Assembly: GCF_000412335.2 (NCBI RefSeq)
Contig: NZ_KE161030.1
Span: 3,774,626-3,838,625, forward strand
Direction: 5' to 3'
Source: Cedecea davisae DSM 4568
GTDB lineage: Bacteria > Pseudomonadota > Gammaproteobacteria > Enterobacterales > Enterobacteriaceae
Length of the DNA: 64,000 bases
Part shown: piece by piece, positions 49,234-57,805 of the stretch
How the letters are laid out: every line of letters starts with the position of its first letter
Position numbering within the stretch: position 1 is the stretch's first letter
Made by a program: the position numbers and the translations under genes
Notes under the pieces: generated by a model
What the model saw: only the letters and a program-made list of their open reading frames with translations
Databases searched by the model: none
What the model was told of the DNA's origin: nothing

Positions 49234-49271
49234 AACAATAAAGCCCGAAGCGTTGAGACTCAGGGCTTTAT
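49234..49271. terminator. Terminator between the chemoreceptor gene and the small frame
   Basis: caataaagccc (49234-49244) pairs with gggctttattg (49261-49271), loop of 16 bases. It follows the chemoreceptor stop on the minus strand (T-rich arm then ttttatc) and can also work on the plus strand. Confidence 0.75.
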
Positions 49272-49289
49272 TGTATCCGACACGGCATT

Positions 49290-50456
49290 TTAGAATGTTT
49301 GCCAGTGCCCCTCTTCTTCTCTTTTTGGCACCCTGCGCGGCACGGGCCGCGCCGATTGTACAACTTTAGCTTCATCATTATCGCCGAGGCGTAATGTGCT
49401 GGTTCTTTTTTCCAGCTCAAATACCTGTTTATTCAGCACTTCGGAAGAACCGGCCAGTTCTTCAACCACCGCAACATTTGTCTGGGTGGCTTTTTCCAGT
49501 TCGGACAGCGCGCTGGTAATTTGCTGAATCCCTTTTTCCTGCTCGTTTGTTGAGATAAATATATGCCCCATTAGCGCATCAATATTTTCCGACCCGGAAA
49601 CAATATCCTTCATATTTTTTTCCGCTTCGGACACCAGACTTGCGCCCTGTAATACGTTTTGATTAGTAATATCAATCAGTGATTTAATATTCTTGGCGGA
49701 CTCAGAGCTTTTATGCGCCAGGTTTCTTACTTCGCCCGCTACCACCGCAAAACCTTTTCCATGCTCGCCGGCACGCGCCGCTTCAACTGCGGCATTCAGC
49801 GCCAGAATATTGGTCTGGAAGGCAATGCTGTCGATGATGGTAATGATTTCCGTCATCTTATTGGCACAGTCGGTAATCGAGGTCATATTGCTGGTCAGCT
49901 TCTGCATCAGGTCGCTGCCGTGGTTAGCCGAACGGTGCGCTCCGCTGGTGATACCGCTGAGCTGGCGGGTGCTTTCAGCATTATTTTTGGTACCCGCCGA
50001 AATCTGCTCCATGCTGGCAGCGGTCTGGATAAGCATCGCCGACTGCTGCTCGGTTTTCACCGACAGCGTCGCGCTTTGGTGCGCCAGATTTTCAGATAAC
50101 GTATTGGCAGACTGGGAAGATTTACGAATATCCATTACCAGGGTAGTAATTTCGGCCGAAAGCGTATTTATGCCGGGAATTAAGCGCCCGGCGCAATTAT
50201 TACCAAACTCAGGAATATGCACCGACAAGTTTCCGGAGTTTATCTCATCTATGCTTCTTTTAACGTTATTAATCGGCCGTACAAGATATATCGTCATATA
50301 CGTCCAGAGAGAGGTCAACAATATTGCCCAGGCAATATTTAACATTATCAGAACATAAAGATTCGCAGATAAACTGAACGCCAATAAATCGATAACTAAA
50401 AACGATATCGCTAAAAAGAAGAAAATAACGCTGCGAACGCTGGCATTCTTAAGCAT
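49290..50456 (-). CDS. Methyl-accepting chemotaxis protein without periplasmic sensing domain
   Basis: 388 aa. Two hydrophobic segments (about residues 8-28 and 34-56) are separated by only a few residues, so there is no ligand-binding domain between them. A HAMP domain follows ([18 protein letters not shown]), then the cytoplasmic kinase-control hairpin with the tip [21 protein letters not shown]. The C-terminus ends HWQTF, close to the CheR/CheB-binding NWETF of Tsr and Tar. Start at 50456 has agga upstream. Confidence 0.9.
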   Translation of the reverse strand: MLKNASVRSVIFFFLAISFLVIDLLAFSLSANLYVLIMLNIAWAILLTSLWTYMTIYLVRPINNVKRSIDEINSGNLSVHIPEFGNNCAGRLIPGINTLSAEITTLVMDIRKSSQSANTLSENLAHQSATLSVKTEQQSAMLIQTAASMEQISAGTKNNAESTRQLSGITSGAHRSANHGSDLMQKLTSNMTSITDCANKMTEIITIIDSIAFQTNILALNAAVEAARAGEHGKGFAVVAGEVRNLAHKSSESAKNIKSLIDITNQNVLQGASLVSEAEKNMKDIVSGSENIDALMGHIFISTNEQEKGIQQITSALSELEKATQTNVAVVEELAGSSEVLNKQVFELEKRTSTLRLGDNDEAKVVQSARPVPRRVPKREEEGHWQTF

Positions 50457-50733
50457 AAGTAGTCCTGTGACTTGCACGGGGGGGTATATTATTTATTACC
50501 TGGATTGATAGAAAAGCCATCGCCCAAAAAAGATTGAAGTTATATGCTTCCGTAAGTCAACTTAAAGGATTTTTAATCCGCACTTTTGGATTAAGAACGC
50601 CGCCTTTATCAATATATCCAAAGCCTCTCCACCAGCGCAAGAGCACGTACACAAGCCGACTGATTAGTGACTTGCATTTTGATAGTTACCATGTCAATTT
50701 GAGCGCAAATGACATTCGCCCTCAGGCCAGACC

Positions 50734-51291
50734 ATGAAAAATGAACCGCTGTGCAACGCTCCCTGCCCCATCGCCCGCAGCCTCGGCCGCATCGGTGATA
50801 GCTGGAGCATCATGATCCTGCGTGATGCCTTCGCCGGATTTACCCGCTTCGATGAGTTCCAGAAGAGCAGCAACGTCGCGCCAAACATTCTGTCGCGCCG
50901 CCTGAAGGAGTTAGTAGACGACGGGCTGCTGGAAAAAGTCTGCTACAGCAGCACGCCGCCTCGCTATGAATACCACCTGACTCAAAGCGGCCGCGACTTC
51001 CACATAGTCCTGCTGGCGCTGGCCGAATGGGGTAGCCGCCACTTCTCACCGGAAGGCCGCCAGATGCAACTGGTAGAAAATGAAACCCAGCGTCCGGTAG
51101 AGCCGGTAATGGTCGATAAGCAAACCGGGGAGGCTATCGTTCCGGGCAAGTACACCATGGTTCCCGGCCCTGCCGCTTCGCCGATGATGAAATACCGCCA
51201 CGAATACCTGCTGCGCAAGCGCGCGGGCGAAGTCGGGCAAAAATTCCAACCTGAACCTTACAGAGACGCCAACAATGAATCCGGCCAGTAA
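50734..51291 (+). CDS. HxlR-family transcriptional regulator
   Basis: 185 aa. The N-terminal motif APCPIARSLGRIGDSWSIMILRDAFAGF has the HxlR cysteine and winged HTH. It overlaps by 17 bases the membrane-fusion gene that follows, so it is first in an hxlR-emrA-emrB operon, an autoregulated pump. A half-site cttgcatttt lies upstream at 50671-50680 and resembles the operator of the other HxlR pair (4370). Confidence 0.9.
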   Translation: MKNEPLCNAPCPIARSLGRIGDSWSIMILRDAFAGFTRFDEFQKSSNVAPNILSRRLKELVDDGLLEKVCYSSTPPRYEYHLTQSGRDFHIVLLALAEWGSRHFSPEGRQMQLVENETQRPVEPVMVDKQTGEAIVPGKYTMVPGPAASPMMKYRHEYLLRKRAGEVGQKFQPEPYRDANNESGQ

Positions 51292-52318
51292 GAAAAAAAT
51301 GCTCACGCTGGCCGTACTCGGGGCGGCGATTCTGGCGGCGGCAGGTTATGGTGCCCACTGGTGGCACGCCGGGCGCTATATGCAGTCTACCGACGATGCC
51401 TACGTTGGCGGCGATATCAGCGCCATATCCACCAAGGTTTCTGGGTACATTCAGCAGCTAGCCGTGCAGGACAATATGGCGGTGAAAAAAGGCGACCTGC
51501 TGATTCGTATTGACGATCGTGATTATCAGGCCGCGCTGGCAAAAGCCCGCGGCGAGGTTGCGGCCCAACAGGCAGCGCTGGCGGATATCGCGGCAACAAG
51601 GCAGCTACAGCAGGCCACAATTATGGGTTCTTCTGCTTCGCTTGCAGCAGCAACAGCGGCAACGGAGAAATCGGCAAATGATAACCGCCGCTACGGCGCG
51701 CTGGAGGCGACGAGCGCTATTTCAGCCCAGACACGCGACAATGCCTCCGCCGATTACCGCCGCGCCAGAGCCGAACAAAGCAAAGCCCTGGCGGATAAAA
51801 CTGTAGCCGAACGCCAGCTGGCGGTGCTCGACGCTCGCGAAAAACAAACCCAGGCCGCGCTGGAGCAGGCACAGGCTAATCTGGCGCTGGCAAAACTTAA
51901 TCTCAGCTACACCGAGATCCGCGCCCCGTTTGATGGCGTAATCGGAAATCGCCGCGCCTGGTCAGGATCGTTTGTCAGCAGCGGCACGCAATTACTTTCG
52001 CTGGTCCCCTCCGGGGGGCTGTGGATTGACGCTAACTTTAAGGAAAACCAGCTGGCGCACATGCGCGCCGGGCAGCCGGTAACCGTGGTTGCGGACGTGC
52101 TGCCAGACCACACTTTTAAAGGCCATATTGCAAGCCTTGCACCGGCTACCGGCTCGCGCTTCAGCATTCTTCCGGCTGAAAACGCCACCGGCAACTTCAC
52201 CAAAATCGTTCAGCGCGTGCCGGTTCGCATCGCTCTGGAAGGCGATGGGGCGAAACTTGACGTGCTGCGCCCGGGGCTGTCGGTCATTGTCACCGTCGAT
52301 CAAAAGAGCACCCGATGA
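51275..52318 (+). CDS. EmrA-like HlyD-family membrane fusion protein
   Basis: 347 aa periplasmic adaptor. One N-terminal membrane anchor (LTLAVLGAAILAAAGYGAHWW), the barrel-sandwich motif STDDAYVGGDISAISTKVSGYI, a long alpha-hairpin (about residues 95-205) and LSYTEIRAPFDGVIG. It overlaps the MFS gene by four bases (ATGA). Together they should form a tripartite pump with an outer-membrane channel such as TolC, which is not in the window. Confidence 0.93.
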   Translation: MNPASKKKMLTLAVLGAAILAAAGYGAHWWHAGRYMQSTDDAYVGGDISAISTKVSGYIQQLAVQDNMAVKKGDLLIRIDDRDYQAALAKARGEVAAQQAALADIAATRQLQQATIMGSSASLAAATAATEKSANDNRRYGALEATSAISAQTRDNASADYRRARAEQSKALADKTVAERQLAVLDAREKQTQAALEQAQANLALAKLNLSYTEIRAPFDGVIGNRRAWSGSFVSSGTQLLSLVPSGGLWIDANFKENQLAHMRAGQPVTVVADVLPDHTFKGHIASLAPATGSRFSILPAENATGNFTKIVQRVPVRIALEGDGAKLDVLRPGLSVIVTVDQKSTR

Positions 52319-53877
52319 GTAGCACCAAGGCCGTTCCGCTGCCTCAGGGCATATCTATGCCGATGGGGAAAAAGATCTTCGCCTTCGCCAGTATGTGCGT
52401 GGGGATGTTTATTGCGCTTATCGACATCCAGATTGTCTCCGCTTCGCTACGTGACATCGGAGGCGGCCTGTCAGCAGGCGACGATGAAACCGTCTGGGTG
52501 CAAACCAGCTACCTGATCGCCGAGATCATTATTATTCCACTTTCAGGCTGGCTGGCGCGGGTGATGTCGACTCGCTGGCTGTTTGCCGCTTCGGCCGCGG
52601 GCTTTACCCTGATGAGCCTGCTGTGCGGCTGGGCGTGGAATATCCAAAGCATGATCGCCTTCCGCGCATTACAAGGGCTGGCTGGCGGCTCAATGATCCC
52701 GCTAGTTTTTACCACCGCCTTCGCTTTTTTCCAGGGAAAGCAGCGGGTGATCGCAGCCGCAACCATTGGCGGCCTTGCTTCGCTGGCTCCAACGCTGGGG
52801 CCGACGGTCGGCGGCTGGATCACTGAAAATTTTAACTGGCACTGGTTGTTCTTTATTAACGTCGTGCCCGGCATTTATATCGCCATCGCCGTGCCGCTAC
52901 TGGTCAAGGTGGACTCGCCAAATCCCTCCCTTCTGCGGGGGGCGGATTATTTCAGTATTCTGCTGCTCGCCGCCTCGCTGGGCTGCCTGGAATATACCCT
53001 TGAAGAAGGCCCGCGCTGGGGCTGGTTTGACGATACAACGCTGACCACCACCGGCTGGATAGCGCTGCTGTGCGGCATCGTCTTTATTGTTCGCACCCTG
53101 CGCCACCCGCAGCCGGTTATGGATCTGCGCGCCCTGCAGGACAGAACTTTCAGCCTCGGCTGTTACTTCTCGTTTATGGCCGGAGTCGGCATTTTTGCCA
53201 CCATTTACTTAACCCCTCTGTATCTCGGCACGGTGCGCGGTTTTAGCGCCCTTGAGATTGGCCTGGCGGTCTTCTCCACCGGTTTGTTCCAGGTGATGTC
53301 TATCCCCTTCTACTCGTGGCTGGCTAACCGGGTCGATCTCCGCTGGCTGCTGATGGCCGGGCTGGTCGGCTTTGCTTTCTCAATGTACAGCTTCGTGCCG
53401 ATCACCCATGACTGGGGGGCCGATCAGTTGCTGCTGCCGCAGGCTTTTCGCGGCCTGGCCCAGCAGTTTGCCGTCGCGCCAACCGTAACCTTAACGCTCG
53501 GTAGTCTGCCTCCGGCCCGCCTGAAGCTGGCATCCGGCCTGTTTAATTTAATGCGTAACCTGGGCGGCGCTATCGGCATCGCCCTGTGCGGAACGGTACT
53601 TAACGACAGAACAAACCTGCATTACAGCCGCCTGGCGGATCATTTAAATAACGCCAACCTGGCGATGAGTGATTTTGTTCAGCGTGGTACGGCAAACCTG
53701 GTCACCCAGGGGATATCGCCGGATGCCGCCGCCACGGGGGCGCTGAAGAATCTCTCATCGCTGGCGCTACGCGAGGCACGAACCCAGGCATTCTCGGATG
53801 CTTTTTATCTGATAATGATAGGTTTTTTAATTGCCGCGCTGCTGGTTCCGTTGATGAAAAAACCGCAGGCACAGTGA
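52315..53877 (+). CDS. EmrB-like DHA2-family MFS drug efflux protein
   Basis: 520 aa with 14 expected membrane segments. The helix 1 region MFIALIDIQIVSASLRDIGGGL and the ETVWVQTSYLIAEIIIIPLSGWL block are as in EmrB; RALQGLAGGSMIPLVFTTAFAFF is the motif C-like region. Third gene of the hxlR-emrA-emrB operon. Confidence 0.93.
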   Translation: MSSTKAVPLPQGISMPMGKKIFAFASMCVGMFIALIDIQIVSASLRDIGGGLSAGDDETVWVQTSYLIAEIIIIPLSGWLARVMSTRWLFAASAAGFTLMSLLCGWAWNIQSMIAFRALQGLAGGSMIPLVFTTAFAFFQGKQRVIAAATIGGLASLAPTLGPTVGGWITENFNWHWLFFINVVPGIYIAIAVPLLVKVDSPNPSLLRGADYFSILLLAASLGCLEYTLEEGPRWGWFDDTTLTTTGWIALLCGIVFIVRTLRHPQPVMDLRALQDRTFSLGCYFSFMAGVGIFATIYLTPLYLGTVRGFSALEIGLAVFSTGLFQVMSIPFYSWLANRVDLRWLLMAGLVGFAFSMYSFVPITHDWGADQLLLPQAFRGLAQQFAVAPTVTLTLGSLPPARLKLASGLFNLMRNLGGAIGIALCGTVLNDRTNLHYSRLADHLNNANLAMSDFVQRGTANLVTQGISPDAAATGALKNLSSLALREARTQAFSDAFYLIMIGFLIAALLVPLMKKPQAQ

Positions 53878-53914
53878 TATCCCGGAGAGGCGTTATACGT
53901 CGGGTGGAGTATCT

Positions 53915-54808
53915 TTAACTGGCGGTTTCAAACGCCTGCTGTAGCCATGCTTTGAACTCCTGCACATCCCGCCTGCCCGCTTTTTCAGGGCTGGTCACAA
54001 AGTAATAATTCGCACCGGGCAGCGCGCCCGGCAGGGCGATATGCAGCAACCCCTGCTCCAGCGCCCGGCGAATCAACAACTCGCTGGCAAGCAATACGCC
54101 CTGCCCGGCAATGGCGGCCTGGATGGCGTGCGTTTCATCATCAAAACGGATCCCCGACTGCACGGCTAAATCCGCCGGGCCGAAGACCTCCTTCCAGTGC
54201 TGCCAGCTTGGTTCGGGGCTGGGTACATGGCGATTCTCAATATGAAACAGCGTTAGCCCGGCCAAATCCTTCGGGCTGTGGAGCTTAAGCTGAGGGCTGG
54301 CTACCAGCACAAATTTATCCTGATGCAACAGCGTACTTTCAAGCACGCTGTCCGCCTGCATGCTGTAGCGGATCGCGCAGTCTGCCATCGTCCCGCGCAG
54401 GTCGGCCAGCTCAACACTGCTGTGGAAACGCAGCTCCAGCTCAGGGTGCTCGCGATGCAGAGAAGGCAGGCGCGGCACCAGCCAGTTGGTGAGAAAATTA
54501 GAGGTGGTGCTGAGCGTCAGCGCCCCCGGCAGAGCCGTGTGATCGATAGCCTCCACCGCCTCGCGCAGCGTAGTGAATATATGCCCGGAAGCGCGAAACA
54601 AGATCTCCCCGGCACCGGTTAAAGCCACGCCGCGCGCGGAACGGACAAACAACCGCTGATTAAGCGATTCTTCCAGCGCGCGAATTTGGTGGCTGATGGC
54701 GGTTGGCGTTACGCCAATTTCCCCGGCCGCGGCTTTAAAGCTGGCGTGGCGGGCAACGGCGTCAAAAGCCCGAATAGAGGAGAGCGGCGGCAATCGGCGT
54801 AATTTCAT
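53915..54808 (-). CDS. LysR-family transcriptional regulator (GcvA-like)
   Basis: 297 aa. LPPLSSIRAFDAVARHASFKAAAGEIGVTPTAISHQI is the GcvA/AmpR-type HTH. The effector domain is complete to QQAFETAS. Start at 54808; the frame extends further upstream without support. Divergent from a DHA2 MFS gene, which it probably controls. Confidence 0.9.
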   Translation of the reverse strand: MKLRRLPPLSSIRAFDAVARHASFKAAAGEIGVTPTAISHQIRALEESLNQRLFVRSARGVALTGAGEILFRASGHIFTTLREAVEAIDHTALPGALTLSTTSNFLTNWLVPRLPSLHREHPELELRFHSSVELADLRGTMADCAIRYSMQADSVLESTLLHQDKFVLVASPQLKLHSPKDLAGLTLFHIENRHVPSPEPSWQHWKEVFGPADLAVQSGIRFDDETHAIQAAIAGQGVLLASELLIRRALEQGLLHIALPGALPGANYYFVTSPEKAGRRDVQEFKAWLQQAFETAS

Positions 54809-54938
54809 GAATGAATTTAACTCATCTTTTGCTGAAAAATATGATTTTGATTGCCCTACCAAACCGGGCGTAGCCTGTTGCTGACGGCAATAATCCAATG
54901 AGGATTATTCATCCTATACAGATTAACAGGAACCTCCG

Positions 54939-56300
54939 ATGACTCAAATCAATGCGATGACAGCGCCCGCCTCCACGCGCTATATCGCTTTGCTGGCTCC
55001 CGGCATTGCTCAGGCGCTGATCGCGCTGGACTACGCGATTGTGTACGTGGCGCTGCCTACTCTCGCCCACGAATTGAATCTTTCGCTCAGCGAGATGCAG
55101 TGGGTCGTCTCCCTCTATGGTTTGACGTTTGCTGCACTGCTGTTATTGGGCGGAAGCCTGTGCGACAGGCTCGGGGCGCGCCGTATTTTCAGCATTGGCA
55201 TGGCGCTTTTTTTGCTTTCATCCGTCCTGGGTGGCCTGGCACAAAGCGGCGGGATGCTGCTGATTGCCCGCTGCGGACAAGGGATCGCCGCCGCAATATT
55301 GCAACCGGCGGTCCTGGCGCTGATGGCGCAGCGTTTCCACGGCGAGGCTCATCGCCGCGCGCTGGCTATCTGGAGTTCGGTTGGCGCGCTGGGCCTGGTG
55401 GCAGGCGTGATGCTGGGCGGCATACTGGCCGCGCTGGACTGGAGAACTATCTTCTTTATTAACGTTCCGCCGGGCTTAATTGCGCTGTGGCTGGTGCGCC
55501 GGGACTATTTGCCGCAGAGCCAGAACGGAGAAACGCACCGCACCGGGATCGGCGCTCTGGTGGGCTGCGCGGCTGCGGGGGCGCTGGTTTGGGCGATGAC
55601 GCGTTATGCCGAAACCGGCGCAGTTGACTACTCAGCCAATCGCCTTGCCGTTGCCATGCTGCTGCTTTTTGTTCTGCATGAGCGTTATGCTCCCCGGCCG
55701 CTGCTTGCCCGCTCGCTAAGGGCATTACCGGGCCTGCAAAGCGGCTGGCTCAGCAGCGCCTGTTATATGGCAAGCGTCGGCAGCCAGTTTTACGCCATGA
55801 CGCTACTTTGGCAGCAAACGCTTCACCTGGATCCCGTCACCACCGGGTTGATGTTCACACCTCTGGCGCTGCTGATTGTCGCGGGCAACGCGCTGTATAC
55901 CCGCCTTAGTGCCAGTTATTCCAACGCGCTTGTGCTGGGTATTGGCTTTGCCTGCTCTGCTCTGGGATTGTGGTTGCTGTCTATCTCGCTGGACGATCTG
56001 CTTTCCGTAATCTTTATTGTGGGGATTGCCCTGAGCGGCCTGGGCCACGGTTTAATTTTCCCGGCGATGTTTGCCGTAGGGCTGACGGCGGTTCCGCTCC
56101 AGCAGCAGGGACGCGCCAGCGCGCTGATGGCAACCAGCCAGTATATGGCGGGCGCGATGATGCTGGCCGCTATCTCCGTTATTCTTGGCACCGGCCCGAC
56201 GATGACCGACTGGGCGGCGGTGTTCCGCGTTTTGTGCGGCGCTGCGCTGGTCGGCATGTTGATTGCCTTGTGCACAGGCGAGCGGCAGGCAGCGAAATAA
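54939..56300 (+). CDS. DHA2-family MFS transporter
   Basis: 453 aa with about 14 hydrophobic segments. ALIALDYAIVYVALPTLAHELNLSLSEMQWVVSLYGLTFAALLLLGGSLCDRLGARRIF includes motif A. The motif D WRTIFFINVPPGL is present. Has aggaacc before the ATG. No membrane fusion protein is adjacent, so it probably works alone. Confidence 0.9.
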   Translation: MTQINAMTAPASTRYIALLAPGIAQALIALDYAIVYVALPTLAHELNLSLSEMQWVVSLYGLTFAALLLLGGSLCDRLGARRIFSIGMALFLLSSVLGGLAQSGGMLLIARCGQGIAAAILQPAVLALMAQRFHGEAHRRALAIWSSVGALGLVAGVMLGGILAALDWRTIFFINVPPGLIALWLVRRDYLPQSQNGETHRTGIGALVGCAAAGALVWAMTRYAETGAVDYSANRLAVAMLLLFVLHERYAPRPLLARSLRALPGLQSGWLSSACYMASVGSQFYAMTLLWQQTLHLDPVTTGLMFTPLALLIVAGNALYTRLSASYSNALVLGIGFACSALGLWLLSISLDDLLSVIFIVGIALSGLGHGLIFPAMFAVGLTAVPLQQQGRASALMATSQYMAGAMMLAAISVILGTGPTMTDWAAVFRVLCGAALVGMLIALCTGERQAAK

Positions 56301-56398
56301 GCTCTGAATGACGCCGGCTGGATGAATGCTACATTTATACTAAATGTTTAATTCTTATCCCTTATCATCCAGCTTTCCCCGCGTTAAGGAATCCGATA

Positions 56399-57667
56399 AT
56401 GACTCAGCAAACTGAACAGGCTGGCGGCAAAAACTATCTGGCTCGCCTGGCTGCCGTGCTGCTGACGGGCGTGCTGGCCGGTATCGCGGGGATGTTACTG
56501 GCGCTGATCCTGCATGCTATTCAGCATCTGGCCTTCGGCTACAGCCTGGATCGGCTCATCAGCAACGAAACCTTCCTTGAGGGCGTCACAGGCTCGCAGC
56601 ATCTGCGGCGGCTGGCGGCCGTTATTGGCGGCGGGATGGTTGCCGGTTTTGGCTGGTGGCTGCTGGCGCGTTACGGTAAAAAACGCGTTTCGATTACCGC
56701 CGCGGTCGCCTCCCCCTCCACGCCCATGCCCACAGGCACAACGACCCTTCACGCCTTGCTGCAAATTATTACCGTAGCGCTCGGATCCCCACTCGGCCGC
56801 GAGGTCGCTCCGCGAGAAATGGGTGCTCTGGCGGCAGGAATTGTGGTACGCAAATTTGGCCTCTATGAAAACGAAACCAGGACACTCATTGCCTGCGGAG
56901 CCGGGGCCGGGCTGGCGGCGGTTTATAACGTTCCGCTGGCAGGCGCGCTGTTTACGCTGGAAGTTTTGCTGCTCTCATTTAGCTGGGAGAAAGCGCTGGC
57001 GGCGGTTATTACCTCCGCGGTGGCGGCCTGGGTTGCCACACTCGGTTTAGGCGACGAATCTCAATATCATTTCACTTCGTTTGTGCTCCCCCACTCCTTT
57101 ATGGGCTGGGCAATTGTCGCAGGTCCGCTGCTTGGTGCGGCGGCATGGCTGTTCCGCAAGGCGACCACTGGCGTGCGAACCCGGGTCAAAACCAACTGGC
57201 AGATGCCGGCGTTTTGCCTGCTGGCATTTTCCCTGCTGGCGGCGTTAAGCCTCTGGTTCCCTCAGCTACCGGGTAATGGCAAGGGGCCGATGCAGCTGGC
57301 TATCAGTAACGGCCTTGGCTTTTACGCCGCGGCAATTCTGCTGGCCCTGAAACTGGTGGTCATTCTTGCCGTACTCCGCGCGGGTGCAGAAGGCGGGCTG
57401 CTGACGCCAGGATTAACGGTTGGCGCCCTGCTGAGTTTGCTGCTGGCTATTTTCTGGCAGATGCTGTTCCCCGGCGGGGACATCGGCAGCTTTGCGCTGG
57501 TTGGCGGCGCGGCGTTCCTCGCGGCATCAATGCAGATGCCGATAACCGCCGTAGCGCTGGTCATGGAGTTCACCCATATGGACCACAGTTATTTTGCGCC
57601 AGCGCTGCTGTGCGCCGCCGGGGCATTTATTACCTGCCGAATTCTGGACAAGAAGTATCTGTACTGA
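56399..57667 (+). CDS. Divergent CLC-family chloride channel/transporter homologue
   Basis: 422 aa, about 10-12 helices. It has the CLC fold marks: the gating-type Glu in GREVAPRE (residues 133-140, Glu135), the helix pair ACGAGAGLAAVYNVPLAGALFTLE, and GGLLTPGLTVGALL. But the first selectivity loop GSGIP of ClcA is replaced by SPSTPM. It is shorter than ClcA (473). Ion specificity cannot be stated. Stands alone downstream of the MFS gene. Confidence 0.82.
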   Translation: MTQQTEQAGGKNYLARLAAVLLTGVLAGIAGMLLALILHAIQHLAFGYSLDRLISNETFLEGVTGSQHLRRLAAVIGGGMVAGFGWWLLARYGKKRVSITAAVASPSTPMPTGTTTLHALLQIITVALGSPLGREVAPREMGALAAGIVVRKFGLYENETRTLIACGAGAGLAAVYNVPLAGALFTLEVLLLSFSWEKALAAVITSAVAAWVATLGLGDESQYHFTSFVLPHSFMGWAIVAGPLLGAAAWLFRKATTGVRTRVKTNWQMPAFCLLAFSLLAALSLWFPQLPGNGKGPMQLAISNGLGFYAAAILLALKLVVILAVLRAGAEGGLLTPGLTVGALLSLLLAIFWQMLFPGGDIGSFALVGGAAFLAASMQMPITAVALVMEFTHMDHSYFAPALLCAAGAFITCRILDKKYLY

Positions 57668-57755
57668 GAGCACGCGAGCGCTGCTGCTTGTAAGCGATGC
57701 GGTTGTCTTCGTCAAAAAGAAGCGTGAACAGATAGAGGCGGATCTTGCTGCGTGG

Positions 57756-57788
57756 AAAAAGCCCGATACCCCACAAAGGCTACCGGGC
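57756..57788 (-). terminator. Terminator of the POT transporter gene
   Basis: On the minus strand gcccggta...tatcgggc pairs with a 15-base loop and is followed by T5. It lies 18 bases after the stop. Confidence 0.7.
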
Positions 57789-57805
57789 GAGATGCTTAAC
57801 AGCCG

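Noticed and set aside
50534-50737. 67-codon frame upstream of the HxlR-EmrAB operon
   Set aside because: Overlaps the regulator start, lacks a ribosome site and has no recognisable protein features; the region is better explained as promoter DNA.
57668-57805. Possible gene remnant after the CLC gene (frame with KREQIEADLAAWKK)
   Set aside because: Looked like the tail of a lost gene, but the match is short and I could not place it in a family; the POT terminator lies in it.
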